NCBI GenBank assembly: GCA_030549205.1
Contig: JAUKTV010000006.1
Coordinates: forward strand, 2,312,501-2,376,500
Reading direction: 5' to 3'
From: Apiosordaria backusii
Taxonomy: Eukaryota; Ascomycota; Sordariomycetes; Sordariales; Lasiosphaeriaceae
DNA: 64,000 nucleotides
Below are positions 44,148 through 55,995 of this stretch, piece by piece. Every line of letters starts with the position of its first letter. Position 1 is the stretch's first letter. Made by a program: the position numbers and the translations under genes. The notes beneath the pieces were generated by a model. It was given only the letters and a program-made list of their open reading frames with translations. It did no database searches and was not told the DNA's origin.

Positions 44148-45705
44148 ATGGGAGAAGATCTCGAAACGGGGTCACTACCCCCAACCACGACAAGACAACG
44201 AGACAATGACACAGATTCCTCATCACCGTCATCACAAGGATCACCAATAGAGCCAGTAAGAGAAAAGACCGACAGCGCATCGACAACCAACACCGACACC
44301 GACCGTGAAGATGACGACGTCACTCCACCACCACCAGAAACAGGGGGTATTGTATCACGAACGATCAGTCGCCTAACCCGTCAAAGCACCAATTACGACC
44401 CAGGCCCTCCTCCCGACGGCGGCATGAAAGCCTGGACTGCCGTCTTCTGCGCCCACCTTGTCATCACGAATACTTGGGGCATCATCAATTCCTTTGGCGT
44501 CTTCCAACCATACTACACCACCACCCTCTCCCGTCCGCCCTCCGACATATCCTGGGTCGGCTCGGTGCAAATTTTCTTGCTATTCTTTATTGGGGCGCTC
44601 ACCGGTCGCCTCACAGACGCGGGTTTCTTCAGACACATCTTCGCCCTGGGGACAGTGCTACTTTTGCTTGGGACATTTAGTGTCTCTTTTGCTAGCACTT
44701 ACACGCAAGTGTTTCTCAGCCAAGGAATTTGCATGGGCCTGGGCATGGGATGCTTATTCTGCCCCAGTATCTCCACCGTGAGCACGTATTTTCACAAGAG
44801 AAGGGCGATCGCATTGGCAGTTGCGGCGTGTGGAAGTGCGACGGGCGGGTTGATATTTCCCAGCATGGTGCGAGAACTGCTGCCAAAGGTTGGGTTTGGG
44901 TGGACCATGAGGAGCATTGGGTTCATTCAGCTGTTGACACTGGGGGTGGGTTGTGTTTTTCTGAAACCGAGGATCAAGCCAAGAAAGTCAGGGCCGTTGA
45001 TTGACCTGGCAGCCTGGAAGGACGGGGAGTACGTGTTCTATGCATTAGGCGCATTCACCGTGAGTTATCTAACACCGGAAAAGAAATACGTAAACAAGAG
45101 AGAGGGGCTGGATTCTGGTGCTGACAACAAAGCAGTGTTTTATCGGGTTGTATTTCCCGTTTTACTACGTGGCCTCGTTCAGTAGGGATATCATCGGGCT
45201 GGACTTCACTGAGAGCTTGAACTTGTTGCTGGTGATGAACGGAGTGGGAGTGATCGGGAGACTGATCCCGAATGCCGTTGCCGACCGAGTCGGACCGCTC
45301 AAGGTCTTTGTTCCTGTTGCGGGACTCTGTGGTGTTTGTGTTATTTGTTGGATGGCCGTGAAAAATGTGGGAGGCCTCTACGTTTGGTCTTGCTTCTACG
45401 GGATGGTTGCCGGTGGCATCCAAAGTTTGTTTCCGGCCGGGCTGAGCAGTCTCAACACCGATGTCAGGAAAGCTGGTGTGAGGATTGGGATGGTGTTTAC
45501 GACCGTCAGTTTCGCGACCCTGGCGGGCCCACCGATTGCTGGTGCCATCATCACGGCTTGCGATGGAGATTACTGGGGAGCTCAAGTATTTGCTGGATCT
45601 ACGTTGCTCATTGGTATGGGGCTCGTCGGGGCTTCTTTCGTCATTAAAGCGAGGAAGGTCATGGCTGAGACTGGGGCAACGTCGATGTGGACCGTCAAGG
45701 CTTGA
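44148..45705 (+). CDS. MFS monocarboxylate-type transporter, 493 aa
   Basis: Exons 44148-45059 and 45136-45705 with a 76 bp intron (donor GTGAGT, acceptor GCAG), joined in phase 0 (GAFT to CFIGLYFPFYYV). A Ser/Thr/Asp-rich cytosolic N-terminus of about 85 residues precedes the signature PPPDGGMKAWTAVFCAHLV, diagnostic of the fungal monocarboxylate porter (MCT, MFS family 2.A.1.13) group. Twelve hydrophobic segments follow. The region SWVGSVQIFLLFFIGALTGR and GICMGLGMGCLFCPS are typical. Fungal members carry monocarboxylates, riboflavin or unknown metabolites, so the substrate stays open. Sited beside the tannase-family gene but convergent with it. Confidence 0.87.
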
Positions 45706-45950
45706 ATGACAATTATGCCATTTACCTACTGTACATATAGATCGTTACTTACGATAGATTAATTTATAAAAGTTTGCCAAGAATTTCTTCTGGGAGCATT
45801 ACTTCTAATGAACTGATCATGGGTAGGTAAAGTACCTTAAGCTATCGTGTTGGTACAGTGTATCTGATTCACCTTGGTCCATGCATGTACCAGGTACTTA
45901 TTGATAGGTACTGGGGGCAATATGACTCCCCCTCTCCCATCGAAAACCTA

Positions 45951-47564
45951 CTAAGTGACAAGCTGAGAGCGTGGGAGTTCTTCACACGACCAACACCTTG
46001 CTGCCGTAGGATCTGTACAAGAAGCATCAAACTGGGCCTTTTGGGGATATGGACACAGAACCCGTGCTTCAAGTTTTCCATCCGGTTTCGTGATTTCCAC
46101 CGGGGAAGCCTCAGGGACCACGTCTTCCTCTACCCAAGCTCGCAGCTGTTCCAACAAGCCAGTGGGGTTTCCACTGGGACCACCAAAGCAATGTTCCAAG
46201 CCTGGAACCTCATAATGTCGATAGAACTCGTGAATATCAGGCAGGACCGCGGAAACATCTCGATAGTACCGCTCGGTCGACTCTGGGGACAAGAGCTGAT
46301 CGATCAGCCCATGCCAACTGATCATCTTGCCGCCTTGGCTCCGGAACTCAGTCAGGTCTGAATCATCTGTTTCCACAAAGGAGCTGAATTCCTGTTTGCT
46401 GGCTTGTGCAAAGCGATCAAACTCTTTGTGGGTGAGGTTTGCGACATTAAATGTCGAGCTTTTCGCGATAAACAACTCGAACCAATCTTTTCCAATGGAT
46501 GCTGGCTGACCGACACACTTTCCCTCGGTACAATTCGTCGCCGCAAGTCCAGAACCGTTCACGATAAGATCGGCCCCTGGCGAGAGCCCGTACCACACCC
46601 ATCTCCCATCCACCGTTTCTCTTCCATGCCACGTCTTATTCACCACTGCTGCCGCCCCCTCCGTGATTTTGACCGTCCCTCCTTCTACCTCAGCACACTT
46701 AATCTCTGATCCTACCATCTCGAATGGATCAAAGCTGTTCAAACACCCACCGACATCACTCACAATTCCATCAACCACCCCATCCAAACCATCGCATTGT
46801 CTCGTTGCCTCTTCACCAATAGCACTCACTTCACAGCCATAAGGCCACTTCCCCAACTCCTTCATCACCACTTGCGGCCATTGAAACCCAGCCATGGCCT
46901 CACTCCAGTACACCGCCGGCGCCCCCGCTAAAATTCCATCAAACAACCCCGGGTACCTCTGAGAAAGCATAAGCCCTTGCCTCCCACCCTGCGAGCACCC
47001 GTTAAAGTAGCTATACTCTGGCCTCTTCCCATAAAACACCCTTGTTATCTCCTTGCCGATAACTCCCATATCCCCCAGACTAACACTCCCCAGATTCTGC
47101 AAATGATACAGATTCACATTCCCCTCGCTCAGCAAAGCCCACTCGCGAGAGGTCTGGGAGAATCCCAAACCGGCATCGGTGGTGATGGTGGCGTACCCCT
47201 CGCCAATGGCGCCTTTCATGCCCTCGTAGGAAAAGTCGAAGCGGCCTGCTCGCCAGCCTCCTCCTCCTACTGCCAAAAGGCGGGAGTTCCATGGCGCGGT
47301 GCTGTTAGCTGTTGCATTGGGGGAAGAGGTAGGGAGCCAGGCTTCGATGGTGATCTCATCGTTTTGACCGGGGTGGGTGTAGCTGAGGGTGACGTTGCAG
47401 AAGGAGAGGTTGGTGTAAGAGATGGCAGGGGCGGTGAGGCGGTAGACGGCGGGGACGGAGGCGGAAAAGTTGTAGACGGGGGTGGTGGTGAGGGAGAGGA
47501 GGGAGGTTGAGATGGGGAGGAGGAGGGAGGAAAAGGCGGAGGGGTTGCACAGATGGAGGGTCAT
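45951..47564 (-). CDS. Tannase/feruloyl esterase family protein, 537 aa
   Basis: Secreted serine esterase on the minus strand (PF07519). The catalytic set has the family's CS-D-HC pattern: GCSQGG (nucleophile Ser beside Cys), HGLIDQLLSP (Asp) and LEHCFGG (His beside Cys); the two Cys form the disulfide that holds the triad together. The Ca-binding-type segment CDGLDGVVDGIVSD and a long lid with N-glycosylation sites are present. The frame is open far upstream, but a TATAAAT element at 47663-47669 and the ATG at 47564 support starting with MTLHLCNPSAFSSLL. This start leaves an unusual signal region in which the conserved early Cys lies only six residues from the N-terminus; an upstream signal-peptide exon cannot be excluded. 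Such enzymes split ester bonds of gallate or hydroxycinnamates in plant material. Confidence 0.86.
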   Translation of the reverse strand: MTLHLCNPSAFSSLLLPISTSLLSLTTTPVYNFSASVPAVYRLTAPAISYTNLSFCNVTLSYTHPGQNDEITIEAWLPTSSPNATANSTAPWNSRLLAVGGGGWRAGRFDFSYEGMKGAIGEGYATITTDAGLGFSQTSREWALLSEGNVNLYHLQNLGSVSLGDMGVIGKEITRVFYGKRPEYSYFNGCSQGGRQGLMLSQRYPGLFDGILAGAPAVYWSEAMAGFQWPQVVMKELGKWPYGCEVSAIGEEATRQCDGLDGVVDGIVSDVGGCLNSFDPFEMVGSEIKCAEVEGGTVKITEGAAAVVNKTWHGRETVDGRWVWYGLSPGADLIVNGSGLAATNCTEGKCVGQPASIGKDWFELFIAKSSTFNVANLTHKEFDRFAQASKQEFSSFVETDDSDLTEFRSQGGKMISWHGLIDQLLSPESTERYYRDVSAVLPDIHEFYRHYEVPGLEHCFGGPSGNPTGLLEQLRAWVEEDVVPEASPVEITKPDGKLEARVLCPYPQKAQFDASCTDPTAARCWSCEELPRSQLVT

Positions 47565-48177
47565 GACTACCAGTCCAGTCACCGTAGGGAGCTGGGACAA
47601 TGAGATACCGGCAGGAGGAAACAAAAGATGCAGAGGGTAGAAAATTCGAGGGTCTAGAAGAGATTTATATTTTTCGGCATGTTGTTTCACCGACACAGCA
47701 GTGTGTGTACTTACGGTGCCGCACACAGGCGGCCTTCGGAGACTTATTACCTGAGGTGGCTGGGCAGGCAAAGGAGGCGGTTTGAGGGCGATTTGAGCTA
47801 TATTCCAGTGCAATCATTACCTTTCTCATCCTATCCAATGTCTGATACGAGGAAACATGATCCGAGCAGTCCGAGTGAATACGCGGAAATGCATGTTGGT
47901 TTCCGGCTGATGTAACCGTGACGCCACACCACTCTCTCTGTACACACCCCCTCTCATTGTCTCACCTTAGGTAAGCAACAACAAACAGAATGGTAAATAA
48001 CCCCCACTCTGCCAGGTGCAGGCCTATCCCATCAATTGGGGGGTATTGCTGCCTAAACGCCCCGAGTTGGAACCCAACCTGAGACTCCATTGCCGCTTCA
48101 AACAAACATCACACCTTGGACATACTCTTCCTCCAGTCATTCCCAACCACTCAGTACCTATTGCCTCCTCAACAACA
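47565..48177. other. Divergent intergenic region
   Basis: Promoter region of the tannase-family gene (minus) and of the F-box/LRR gene (plus). A CCTTAGGTAAG motif is present near 47965. The only further element I recognise is the TATA box annotated separately. Confidence 0.45.
47663..47669 (-). promoter_or_regulatory. TATA box of the tannase-family gene
   Basis: TATAAAT on the minus strand, about 100 bp upstream of the ATG at 47564, in an otherwise mixed-composition region. Its presence argues that the open frame further upstream is not translated. Confidence 0.45.
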
Positions 48178-49169
48178 ATGGCTCGGTTTCAGGACATGCC
48201 CCTCGAGCTTGTCACCATGATTGTCGAGCAACTTTGCTATCACGGAGAGCCCTCGCACGAACATCAATGCCACTGTCGCAGCATACCCTGCAACTGCGAC
48301 CCTCATGAGAGCTCTATCGGCTCTGACAATGCCACCCTTGCCTCTCTTTGCTTGACGTCCAAGCTTCTCAACGACATCGCTACAAAACACCTGTACCATA
48401 ATCCCGACTGTGAGACAAGATGGCCGCTGCTCGCACGAACGCTCATTGCCCGCCAGGACCTTGCTCAGCAAGTTCAGCAGTGTGCCTAACAGAGAACTAT
48501 TGGAGGTTGGGCTGCCCAGCCGAGGTCGAAACATACTTTGACTGTCTAGTCGAAACCTTTCAGGCCGACGACTGTCGAGAGGACGAAAATGGATCTCCAG
48601 TTAGTCTGATGATGGCTCTGTGTCCCAACTTGGTGGGCATTCGCGCCGATATCAATCTCGGGGACGACTTTGTCTTCTCCCATCCCCGCACAAGGCCGAA
48701 CTTGAAGAAGGTTGAACTTGTGTGGTGGGACACGCACAGCGGCATCAGCTTCCACGATCTCGACCGGCTTTTTTGCGCAGCCCCCAACATCCAAGCGATG
48801 ACTATGTGGACGGTGAATGACGAGCAGGGAGGATTTTGCGAAGGAGTGACCCTTGAAAAGCTTACCCACCTGGAATTGAAGAACGCCATGATTAGTCATG
48901 ACGCTTTGGTTGCGCTGTACATCATGGCCCCAAACCTTCAGACTCTAAAATATGAGATAGGCATTTTTGTCGGCGATGAACAGTTTGGGCCACAAGAACT
49001 TTTGGATGCAACCCTGAGCCATGCTCGGAATCTGAAACGCTTGGTCTTCAAGCAGTATCACTGGGCCAAGAATGCCCTAATCCAGGATGACATCGAGTTC
49101 AAGAGCCAGCTGGACAGTTTGAAGACTGGGATGAAGAACCGGGGCATTGAGTTCACGTTGAATGAGTGA
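48178..49169 (+). pseudogene. F-box/LRR-type gene with a one-base frame break
   Basis: The gene begins MARFQDMPLELVTMIVEQLC, an F-box-like helix, and continues through a Cys/His-rich insert (HEHQCHCRSIPCNCDPH) to ARTLIARQDLAQQV. It then meets a stop at 48487-48489 in its own frame. The continuation, from LTENYWRLGCPAEVE to the stop at 49169, is in the frame one base earlier and has regular leucine-rich units (LTHLELKNAMISHDALVAL; NLQTLKYEIGIF). The two parts fit one protein of about 330 residues if one base is missing near 48478-48480. A 21-nt GT-AG interval at the break is too short for a fungal intron. It may be a true pseudogene or an assembly error. Apart from the break, no other damage is seen. 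Confidence 0.7.
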
Positions 49170-49327
49170 CGATGGCATCTTTCAGGTTTTTATAAACATG
49201 CCACTTGGGTATGGTCTTGGGTTGAATGGTCGGAACCGTAGGTAAATTATAGGCAGCCCTGTTACTAGATCAACACAGCTATGTCTATATTTCTTGTTGT
49301 CAACATCTCTCCTTCCCAACCAGCGTC

Positions 49328-51025
49328 TCATGCACTCTTCCCCGAGGTCCAGGTGACATCCTTGATCTCCCCAGTCCAGCTAAAACTGGGGTTCTCCGTG
49401 TAGCAAAAGTCGACCACCCCGATCGGATCGGGAACCGTCAGCTCCTCTCCTTCCTCGAGCGGCTCATCGGTGTATTCCCTGTGTTCGACCTTCTCACAAA
49501 CAATATTGCTGTTCACAGTCGTAGTCGAGACGCCGGAGAAACGAACTCTGGATAGGACATCCCACGTCAGCAAATCATTTTCCCCCAAATTTGGAATAAT
49601 AATGAAGTCAAACTCACGGATTAGCTGGATCAAGCTCAGTGCACTCCCAGTCCGCCTTCAACGTCAACTCTTTCGTCTCTTTATCATACGCAAACTGGCA
49701 TTTATACGGCCACAGCGGCCCGTCCGGCACCTGACTGCCCCCATCATACCCAATATCACACTCGAACCAACCATCTCCCGTGGCCTTGCCCTGGTACACA
49801 GGGTTAGGATACCGGAACCCGCGGTTGGTCTGCAGGATGATCTCAAACGAGATGGAGTTGTTGTAAGTGCTGAAATATGAGAACTGCCACCTCGGGTTGA
49901 AGATGGAGGAGATGGTGCACGAGTCTTGATTGGAGGGTACGGGATCCTCGATCGAGTAGGGCGCAAGGGTGACAACGGTGCCGAGGGTGCCGATGACGGT
50001 AACGGAGTCGTCGTCTGGGACGGTGCAGAATTTCTTGAGGTGCGAGGGGGACTCGGCGACGGGTTCGGTCTTGCATTGGAGGGGGAGGGCTACGGTGCCT
50101 GAGCCGGAGATTTGGAGACTGGTTTAGACTGCTGTTAGCAAGACTGGAGTAGGAGCAACGGGGTGGAAGAGGAAGAGGGGGGGATTACGGCTTCGCAGCG
50201 TCGTGATCATCACAGAACCAAGTCTGGTTCACTGTCAGGCTGTATGTGGCTGGATCGAACTGAACTGCAGTAGAAATGCTGTAGCGGCCAACAGTAAAGG
50301 ACTGGAATTCGGTTCCAGCACAGAAAATGTTAGTTGCCACAGGTCCCTGGGACATGCAGCTTGCTTCGTAGCCGGTAGCAACGTTGGTGAGAATGAATGT
50401 CAGGCGCTGCTCTTTCACCGAGGTGATCTCATCACCATCTTGATCAGCCCAGATGACATGTGACAGTACCCACGAGGGCTTTTCGGATTTCGCAAGGCAG
50501 CCCGGCGTGTCATGGCCAGTTGGGCCTTTGTTGTATTGAGGAGTGAGGGCGACAGGTTGGAGGAGAGATCCTTTGACAAGGAGAGGTGAGCTCGCAGCTT
50601 TGCCATCAGTGAGCGAGACAGAGCTTGTTCCCGCAGCAATGAACTTTGTTCTGTGGCGCTTTGTCAGTTATCCCACCTTTTGGATCATTTATCCATACTT
50701 ACGAAGGGCTGCGGTCGCTGCAGACCCATGTTTGGTTGACTGAGACGTTCGCTGTTGTTGCAGAGACTTGGACAGATGCGATGAGATCCTCAAGCTCCTC
50801 TCCGGCCGAGCAGTTGGTTCCCTGGCAGGTGTATTCGGCTGTCTGGTTGGTGGCCCTGTTCAAGAGCGTAAAAGATGTCTTTCCGTCCGATGCTGAAAGA
50901 TCATTGATGAACCAACTTGGAATTGAAAAGGATCTCGATGTGCACCCCTGAGCGGATATTACTGCCTGCGCTGAAGCGGCTGAGACCCCGAGGGCTGCAG
51001 CAAGAAGCAAAAGACATGCCATCAT
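49328..51025 (-). CDS. Secreted protein of three related modules, 501 aa
   Basis: Minus-strand exons 51025-50703, 50650-50189, 50118-49618 and 49547-49328 (introns 52, 70 and 70 bp); the frame closes exactly. A signal peptide (MMACLLLLAAALGVSAASA) is followed by three modules of about 90-150 residues. Each ends in a strand with Trp, Cys and acidic residues: SVNQTWVCSDRSP, LTVNQTWFCDDHDAAKP and LTLKADWECTELDPANP. An intron, each time in phase 2, falls right after that point, and the text resumes with a Gly-containing strand (AAGTSSV; GSGTVAL; GVSTTTV). The modules carry paired Cys and N-glycosylation sites. I do not recognise the domain. There is no GPI or membrane anchor, so it is probably released. 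It lies tail-to-tail with the F-box/LRR gene. Confidence 0.8.
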
Positions 51026-51687
51026 CACTCAAGGTCTATGAGAGAGAGTGCGATTGCCATATCCTACTCACCGGGGCAGTAGCTAGAACAAAACCCGGGA
51101 AGGGGATATATACCCCCAAATTTGCCCATCATCTCCACGGCACGAACGTGAGGAGAAAGACATTTCCCCAAAACCCCGCACGCAATTTATCCCACGAGGT
51201 AATACAAGTTAAATCACACCCATCAACAGATAGGGTCAATCTGTTCTTCCATACGTGATTGATCAGGCTATTTAAACCTACCACACCCCCCTTTTCCATC
51301 CCTCGTGGCCAGCGACCGTTGAGCGGCACGGCGGCACATTCCATATTATCCACGCCCCCTGCCAAGGTCTTCCAGAGCTTCCTTTTGCAAATTGCGCCAA
51401 TATGGCCTCGGATCACCAGCCCGGCAGTCAAGATGAGGCGTGCATCTGTGGGCTTATCTGTAGGCGGCTCATGGGTGGTAGCGTTTTTCCTGCCCCGGTT
51501 TGTAGAGTTGACTTGGTGAAAAGCCTTTGTGTGCACGATGGAGAATCATGGGAAAGGCAGCACTTTAATAGTAGCAACAGGGAATGAGGCAATGGCGAAA
51601 TAGTTACGAACATGGTGATACATTACAATACAATTAAGACTCCAATCGTGAGACATGCCCCTGTTCAAGACGGCTCATATGGCAGCT
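51026..51687. other. Intergenic region, nothing recognised
   Basis: About 660 bp between two minus-strand genes. Short frames on both strands have no supportable features. Confidence 0.4.
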
Positions 51688-54298
51688 TCATTTCCCATAT
51701 AATTTCAGTGTTTCTTCGTCCCACACTTCATCATATCCAGTGTCAGGGCCCTCTTCCACATGCTCCTCCATAATATCCGAGTCTGGCTCGGGTCCCGTCT
51801 GGTAACAGCAGGTGTCAGCAATTATGGTATCTGGGATGAGTGAAAAGGATCCCGGCCTACCTCTATTTCCCCCTTTTCAGCGTAATAACTCAGGGGAAGA
51901 TTTTGGAATTGTTCCATGTCGTAAACAGACTCAGGCAGCTCAACAGTTCTTGGAACTGTCAAGATGCCAAACTTTTTGCACCTTCTCCAAGCCCGGCTGG
52001 TTCCGTAAAAGCCAACAATCTTGTGATTCGTGGGCGGCTCTGTGAAGTTAAGCTGTCAGTTCCATAACTTGATGTTGAATGGGAAAGCCGACGTACCTAG
52101 GAATGTGACATCTCGGCCATCTTCAGGCCCGAGTCTCTGAAGATTCAATGCCCCTCTCGCACAACCGTCAGAAAGCCAAATCCTGAGTCCGCCCAACTCA
52201 TAATTTCTATTCAAATTCCTGGAAATGCCAACCTTGACAACTTCCACCTCTGGGGAAATCGCAATTTTTCTCGCCTGGTGCCCGCCCATTTGTATCTGAC
52301 CATTATCACGCCATGAACCGCAGGGCACTTTCGTCCCATCCTCATAATAAACAATGGCGCCATCCAAGTTATTACCAACTCTAAGATCGATCATGATCGC
52401 GTTGACCAGTAAACCGTCCCATTTGGTTCCCTTTCTGTTGCTTCGCTTCTTGAACAAGACCGTCCATTTCCAATCATTGTTGATGCCCCAACCTCCCATA
52501 CTGTCGTTCCCATCGGCTGAATCGACGCAGGCCTTGGTCATTCGAATATCAGTTCCTGGAAGAGAAGCATCGATATAGTCGGCAACTGCCATCTTGAGCA
52601 TAGATGCGATGTTGCGAAATGTACAGCGCTGTCCATTCATGGCCAGCGCCTCGATCCGATCCACCCCGCCAGTAGCATTTCTTTCCTCTTCATCAACATG
52701 AGGACCCAGCCACTCTTCCATCTCGTCCCACGTGTAGCTCACAAACCTTTGCGGTTCCCCAGGCCAAGTACGACCGCTATCAACTGAGACGTTCTTTCCG
52801 CAAACCCAAACACGGGCTAGTCCGGCGTCGCATGTGATCTCGACCTTCTTGACGGCGCCGCCATCACCCGAGTCCTCCACCACGGGGCGGATCGTAGGCA
52901 CGTCATTTGACAAAAGAACATGTCCGGGCAACTGGAAATGCGAAATACTGTTGCACAAGACGAGTGCTTTGTCCAGCTTTATGTTGTAATAACTACACCT
53001 CACAACGTCAGACCGAATCGTGTTCTCGTCCTCATCAGGAGAGCATGGCGCCATTCGAGAAAGAAATAGCTGCGGCCACTGAAAGTAACCCCACCTTGAC
53101 TTCATAAGTGATTGCCTGTCGAAACTTTTGCCCCTGTGGTCCAGTTTGTCCTCGGTCGGCTCGAATGCGCGGATAATCTCTCTGAAGAAGCGGCCCTGGC
53201 TTATGGAACAGACTTCCCACATGCCCAGAGGCTCATCGATACCTTCTCTGCTGACTGTGCTGCCAACAGGAGTAGGATCAAGAAGACATTCTGGAATTTC
53301 GTCAAGAAATCGAGGCCAAGAGTAAGTTGACTGGCTGCCAAACATGGCGAGCGAGAGGCCCTCTGACTTGTGGATCGAAAATTGTGCACTTGGAAGTGTC
53401 CTGCCGAGCTTCTCGTCGGAATGTGCATCCAGAACCAACGCTGCGACGACCGGCTTGTTGTATGGGTGTAGAGGACCATCGGAGTTCTTAACCGCCTTGG
53501 AGAATATCTTGTACATATCCTTGTCTCGCTTTTGCTGGTGTGTCTTGGATTTTGCCGCTTCCAACTCGGCCTCAGCATCTCGCAACTGGGCGACCGTCTT
53601 TTCAGTGCGGATGACATGAATCCGAGGGACGGACCCCATGACCTGCTGCTTGCCGAAAGAGTGTTGTTGGGCGTGCCTGCTGAGGGTGTCGGGGGCGTAT
53701 TCTTCTTCAATTCGAAAAGACCGTCGGCCCAGCCCCTCCCAGTAGAGGTTGTCGGCTGCTACAGCCTGCCACATGTACGCGGCCACACGGAACTTGGCAA
53801 TGGCTGCGTTCAGGCTCGAGTGCGTACTGGAAATCTCACCGAACTTGGCAGGTGGGCAGTCGATGAGGAGGGGGGAGTCCTTGGCCACCAGGATGGCTAG
53901 ATGGAGAGGTGGTGTTTGGAGCAGGGGGGTATAACGGAGGGATAGCTAATCATCTCGTCAGTCAATGTTTCAAGCAGAGAAATACGGTGAACCGAACGTA
54001 CCTCGACTTTGCTGGTGGGATCCTGGGCTGATGTGACAACAATCTTGTTTAGGCCCGGGGAGAGCAAGACCAAAGCCTTGAAGTATCCCAATGACAGAGG
54101 CCATCGCTGGTCGGAGAAAATGGAATTGCCATGCTCATCTGTGACTTGCACCAAGACGAAGTTGTTTTGTTTGGGTTCGACGTCAGTTCCACAGGGCGGG
54201 TCAGAGGAAGCAACGCATCTGCCGCTGATCAGGAAGGACCGCTGATGAACCTCTTCCACTTTGTTGATGTTGGTGTCGGAGTTTTCGATCTCAATCAT
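51688..54298 (-). CDS. M66/YIL108W-like metalloprotease-fold protein with jacalin-like domain
   Basis: About 811 residues from minus-strand exons 54298-54002, 53945-52097, 52039-51861 and 51798-51688 (introns 56, 57, 62 bp). Family features: N-terminal beta domain (GLNKIVVTSA), then LQTPPLHLAILVAKDSPLLI, a central peptidase-like domain with YSWPRFLDEIPECLLD, and a C-terminal jacalin-like lectin domain (VNAIMIDLRVGNNLDGAIVY; LGGLRIWLSDG; KIVGFYGTS). An acidic tail ends the protein. In the active fungal family the zinc site HExxHxxGxxH follows a 'WEVCSVGQG' segment. Here that segment (MWEVCSISQGRFF) is followed by REIIRAFEPTE at 53160-53183: the Glu remains, but the metal-binding His residues are absent. 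It is probably catalytically dead. No signal peptide; the cell location is unknown. Confidence 0.8.
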
Positions 54299-55995
54299 GA
54301 TGGCAAGCAATCAACTGCAGAGGATACCAAAGACAAATATGGGACAAAGAAGTCGTGAGAAGCCAGCTTTTAAGATGTCAGTGTCGTACCTTACTTTTGG
54401 ATGTTGTTGTTCCCTTGTTGTTCTTAGGCAGAAGGTGGAGCCCTGGGGGGTGAGGGCCCGCTAATGCCTGAAAACAAGAGCCACACCCCTAGATGGATAT
54501 CGCTTCTGGGGTGCATCAACGTCAACATTGATCTCAACTGGTGGTGGGTGAATTGAACATTGCAATCGTTCCCGTGACTGCCCTTCCATCGCCCTCGAAA
54601 ACTCGATCTTCTAGCTAGATGCGATCGTAAATATCGACATCATCTTCAATACCGATATCGTGAAAAATGATCAGGCTTTAAAGACCGACATAACCCCTCC
54701 AGAAAACCTTCTTCCTCACGTCCAGACAAAAAAGGTTGCCCAAGAGCGCAATGAAAAAGAGTAGAGGCCGGTCAGACTTCCATCGAACACCCACCCCATC
54801 CGAGCGCCCAAAGGCAAGTCCTCGAAAGACGGGGTACAGATCATCGCCACTTTCTGTTCCAAATCCCAGCACAAGAGTGCCAGGCAGGAAATAGCGAAAG
54901 TAAAAAGGGCCTCACTGGGTAGGTGTCGAGGATATTGGTTCATCAACCCGGGTGGGATCTGTGGCTCCTTTAGGGAACACAAAAGAGGACGACTACTATA
55001 GAAATGATTCTCTGAAGTATTGTCGACATGAAGAAAAAAAGAGAAAAGAAGATCGAAATGGTGGGAGGGGAGAGTTCAATATATACCTGTGTGGAAGGTG
55101 GCCAGTGCACGGGTGCAAATTTGCGTTCACTCGCACGGGCCTTTTGAAGTTTTTTTTTTTGGGACTGAGAGATGCTCCCCGGAGGGACCTGCCCGGTGGA
55201 GAGAGTTGGTGAAAGGAGTATTCAAGATGCTCCCTGTCATTCTTCAAAGGACGAGGATCATGGAGGTGGAAATACGACTGGAACCCTGCAGTGATGAAGC
55301 TATTTACAACCATGACCAACAGGGGACCTGATCTCAAAGCGGGTGTCTAGCAACTGCCATAGAATCTCTTGATCCGAAATACAGGAACGATGCGCTGTCT
55401 CAACGCCACGTGGAATTACGCCCCAGAGTGACGCAAGTTGCGAAACACGTCAGTGTGAGACACTGCATAGTGTGTTCAACAGCAATCATGGACCAATATC
55501 AGGTTGAACCATGCTTCTCCTACCGAAAAGAACAAAGACGTTGCACAATACTAGCACCAGGGGCACCACCGAACTAAATGATAGAGCCACAAAGAACCGT
55601 TGAAATGAATCGGCGCCAGCAGCAACAGCACTTGGTGTCGACTGGGCGTTCGAAACAAAGTTTGGCCAAAGTTCATCCCATCAACCTGGAACTAGCCGAC
55701 ATGAATCAGCCACAGGCAGTCGCAGATTACAGTTTGCGCCTGCTCCCTTTTTCCCTGGACTGAAACCGCCATGGCGTAACGTGACGTAGGAGCCTGCAGC
55801 CGTTGCACCGTTGCTACCTACTCTCTCTGTTTGCTTCACCAGCGACAAACTCCAGTTGCCACCGAGTATTCCCACCGGCTTCCACGACCTCGCAAACAAG
55901 GACTTCGTTCCAGTCGTCATCGCCAACACTTCCACCACTGCCTCGCCGAATCTGGAAGCATTCTACCACATCGACAACCCCGAGCGCCCGGGGCT
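54299..55995. other. Long divergent intergenic region
   Basis: 1.7 kb between the M66-like gene (minus) and TVP38 (plus). The last about 170 bp before TVP38 are C/T-rich and probably its leader. No other feature was recognised. Confidence 0.4.

Noticed and set aside
48472..48492. 21-nt GT-AG interval considered as an intron
   Set aside because: Shorter than any intron in this window (minimum 49 bp); the branch-like CTAAC is immediately followed by the AG, leaving no usable spacing.
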